Below, piece after piece: positions 62,838 through 64,000 of a stretch of 64,000 nucleotides of DNA (the first letter of the stretch is position 1; each line of letters begins with the position of its first letter). A model generated the notes under the pieces. That model was not told where the DNA came from. It saw only the letters and a program-made list of their open reading frames with translations, and made no database searches. The position numbers were made by a program, and so were the translations under genes. The stretch is from positions 7,012 through 71,011 of the forward strand of contig DKFC01000039.1 of assembly GCA_002452745.1 (NCBI GenBank), read 5' to 3'. The stretch comes from Firmicutes bacterium UBA6806 (GTDB taxonomy: Bacteria > Bacillota > Clostridia > Peptostreptococcales > Acidaminobacteraceae).

Positions 62838-63755
62838 TTAGTATCTTGGGATCAAGTCGCCCGACAGGACTTCTCCCTGTATCGCTACAACCCTTTCAAT
62901 TTCAATTGCCTTTGCCAGCAAATTCTTAATGCCTTCATTTCCCTCTTTTACCACGATAACCGCTTCAGTGTCATTGTCTTCACTAACAGACTTGAGATCA
63001 TAATAATTTAGGTTTACACCCTTCTCAATAATTTCATCTGTACTCCAAACACTGGCATCAACTTCACCTGATAGAAGTTTATTGAGAATCTGGCTGTATG
63101 GCACTTCCACATAAGTGACCTCGACGCCCTTACATGCCGCTTCTGTCAAGGATTTAATGTCAAAAGACGACTTGTCAATTGCAATCCGCATGCCATCTTC
63201 TAACTTTGACTTATTTCGATTTGCAAATATCAAGGCATGCTTGCCAACATAGGTATCCCTGCCAAACGCCGTTACAATTTCGATATCCATTCCCGACTTC
63301 ATATAGGCAGTTGCAGAGTATTTAGACATAACTGCAAAATCATAACGGCCCTTTAAAAGCCCATCAATTCGGCTCTGCGATCCTCTCATATATGCAAGGC
63401 TAAATGGAATGACACTTTCCTCTGCAAGTTGATAGAGCGCTGTTGCAAGTCCTTCATACCTCTTTGAATAGGGCAAGGGCATAACCCCTAGACAAGTCCC
63501 ATAATCTGTGAACTCCCATAGTTTTTTGTAGTCGATAAAACTGATAAAAGTCCCCAAGTGTCCCCTAGGTCTGACATCAATTGCACCACTGGTTTTAATG
63601 AGTTCCAGTGCTGCCTGAACTGTTCCACGTGCCATTTGAAACTTTTCAGAGTATGCCGCAACAGTCTCCAATCTATCTCCAACACTCATGCCAAGAAACT
63701 CCCTTGCCAGGCTCATTGCAACAATTCCATTTTTCTGCATTAAATTTGACTTCAA
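62838..63755 (-). CDS. yhfZ: YhfZ-like transcriptional regulator
   Basis: A 305-residue regulator: N-terminal winged HTH (LETVAAYSEKFQMARGTVQAALELIKTSGAIDVRPRGHLGTFI, split, about 25-70), then a periplasmic-binding-protein-like effector domain (about 85-300). The start is TTG 63755 after GGAGGTGACTAA; an ATG five codons earlier overlaps that site. It heads the yhf operon and is preceded by three repeats that fit a GntR-type operator. Confidence 0.88.
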   Translation of the reverse strand: MKSNLMQKNGIVAMSLAREFLGMSVGDRLETVAAYSEKFQMARGTVQAALELIKTSGAIDVRPRGHLGTFISFIDYKKLWEFTDYGTCLGVMPLPYSKRYEGLATALYQLAEESVIPFSLAYMRGSQSRIDGLLKGRYDFAVMSKYSATAYMKSGMDIEIVTAFGRDTYVGKHALIFANRNKSKLEDGMRIAIDKSSFDIKSLTEAACKGVEVTYVEVPYSQILNKLLSGEVDASVWSTDEIIEKGVNLNYYDLKSVSEDNDTEAVIVVKEGNEGIKNLLAKAIEIERVVAIQGEVLSGDLIPRY

Positions 63756-63773
63756 ATTAGTCACCTCCATATA

Positions 63774-63957
63774 TACATTATATTGTATATTGATGGCGTG
63801 TACATCCCTTTTTTTAATCTCTGTTTATCTCAGAATTGAAAGATGGAAAATTTGTATGATTGAATCACTGTACATTATTTTGTATATTGATTGTATTGAA
63901 AAGGGATTCCGAATTAGAATCCGATTTCAGAGTGTACATTATTTTGTATATTTATTG
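63774..63957. repeat. Three TACA-N6-TGTA repeats before yhfZ
   Basis: Copies start at 63774, 63871 and 63935. Each reads TACATTAT(A/T)TTGTATATT plus (G/T)AT, containing the dyad TACA-N6-TGTA. Spacing is 97 and 64 bases. They look like operators for YhfZ; the first overlaps a TATAAT. A divergent gene beyond the right edge may share them. Confidence 0.6.
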
Positions 63958-64000
63958 TTATCATTATAGGTCATGTATAATGAACCCAAGGATTTAGACA

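Noticed and set aside
63774..63957. Three repeats as a CRISPR array
   Set aside because: Only three copies, unequal spacing (97 and 64 bases), an AT-rich dyad at a promoter and no cas gene.

Overview
The window is a compact, AT-rich stretch of a Gram-positive, strictly anaerobic Clostridia-type chromosome. The signs are the mre/min/rodA cell-shape locus, a Prp-processed L27, the Rnf complex, selenocysteine synthesis, a glycyl radical enzyme, strong AGGAGG-type ribosome sites and several TTG/GTG starts. I cannot name the genus. No phage, insertion sequence or CRISPR array was seen, and base use is even throughout.

Region 1 (1-25.6 kb, nearly all minus strand) is core housekeeping. It holds selA (cut by the left edge) and selD, whose codon 15 is an in-frame UGA followed by a SECIS-like hairpin. 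A competence-type HhH gene and a plus-strand D-Ala-D-Ala carboxypeptidase follow. Next come rsfS with a DauR-like regulator and ridA, nadD-yqeK, obg-yhbY and rplU-prp-rpmA. Then comes the long run DUF4321-maf-radC-mreBCD-mrdA-minCDE-rodA-radical SAM-DUF2344-rng, ending with an MFS transporter at its upstream edge.

Region 2 (25.7-42.2 kb) holds energy metabolism and mixed cell functions. A six-gene rnfCDGEAB operon encodes the ferredoxin:NAD+ oxidoreductase ion pump. After it come a lone CheY, a TauE/SafE permease, two tRNA-Leu genes, NAD salvage (nicotinate phosphoribosyltransferase) with a TetR regulator, polA-coaE, and an ECF sigma / zinc anti-sigma-DUF4349 / SIMPL module with an ECF-type promoter. 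An M24 peptidase closes the region.

Region 3 (42.4-64 kb) is accessory. A LysR-apbE pair diverges from an FMN reductase and a three-domain flavoprotein that carries an ApbE flavinylation motif. This looks like a soluble NAD(P)H-driven reductase of an unknown unsaturated substrate. Then come a QueG-like Fe-S protein, an SOS-controlled YolD/Y-family polymerase pair, an AraC regulator with a ferredoxin-tailed aldo/keto reductase, and a glycyl radical enzyme with its activase and an XRE-cupin regulator. Last is a seven-gene yhfZ-yhfY-yhfU-yhfT-php-yhfX-yhfW operon of unknown function. Several accessory genes have repeat or palindrome sites that fit the neighbouring regulator. The glycyl radical enzyme and the yhf operon are the least explained parts of the window.
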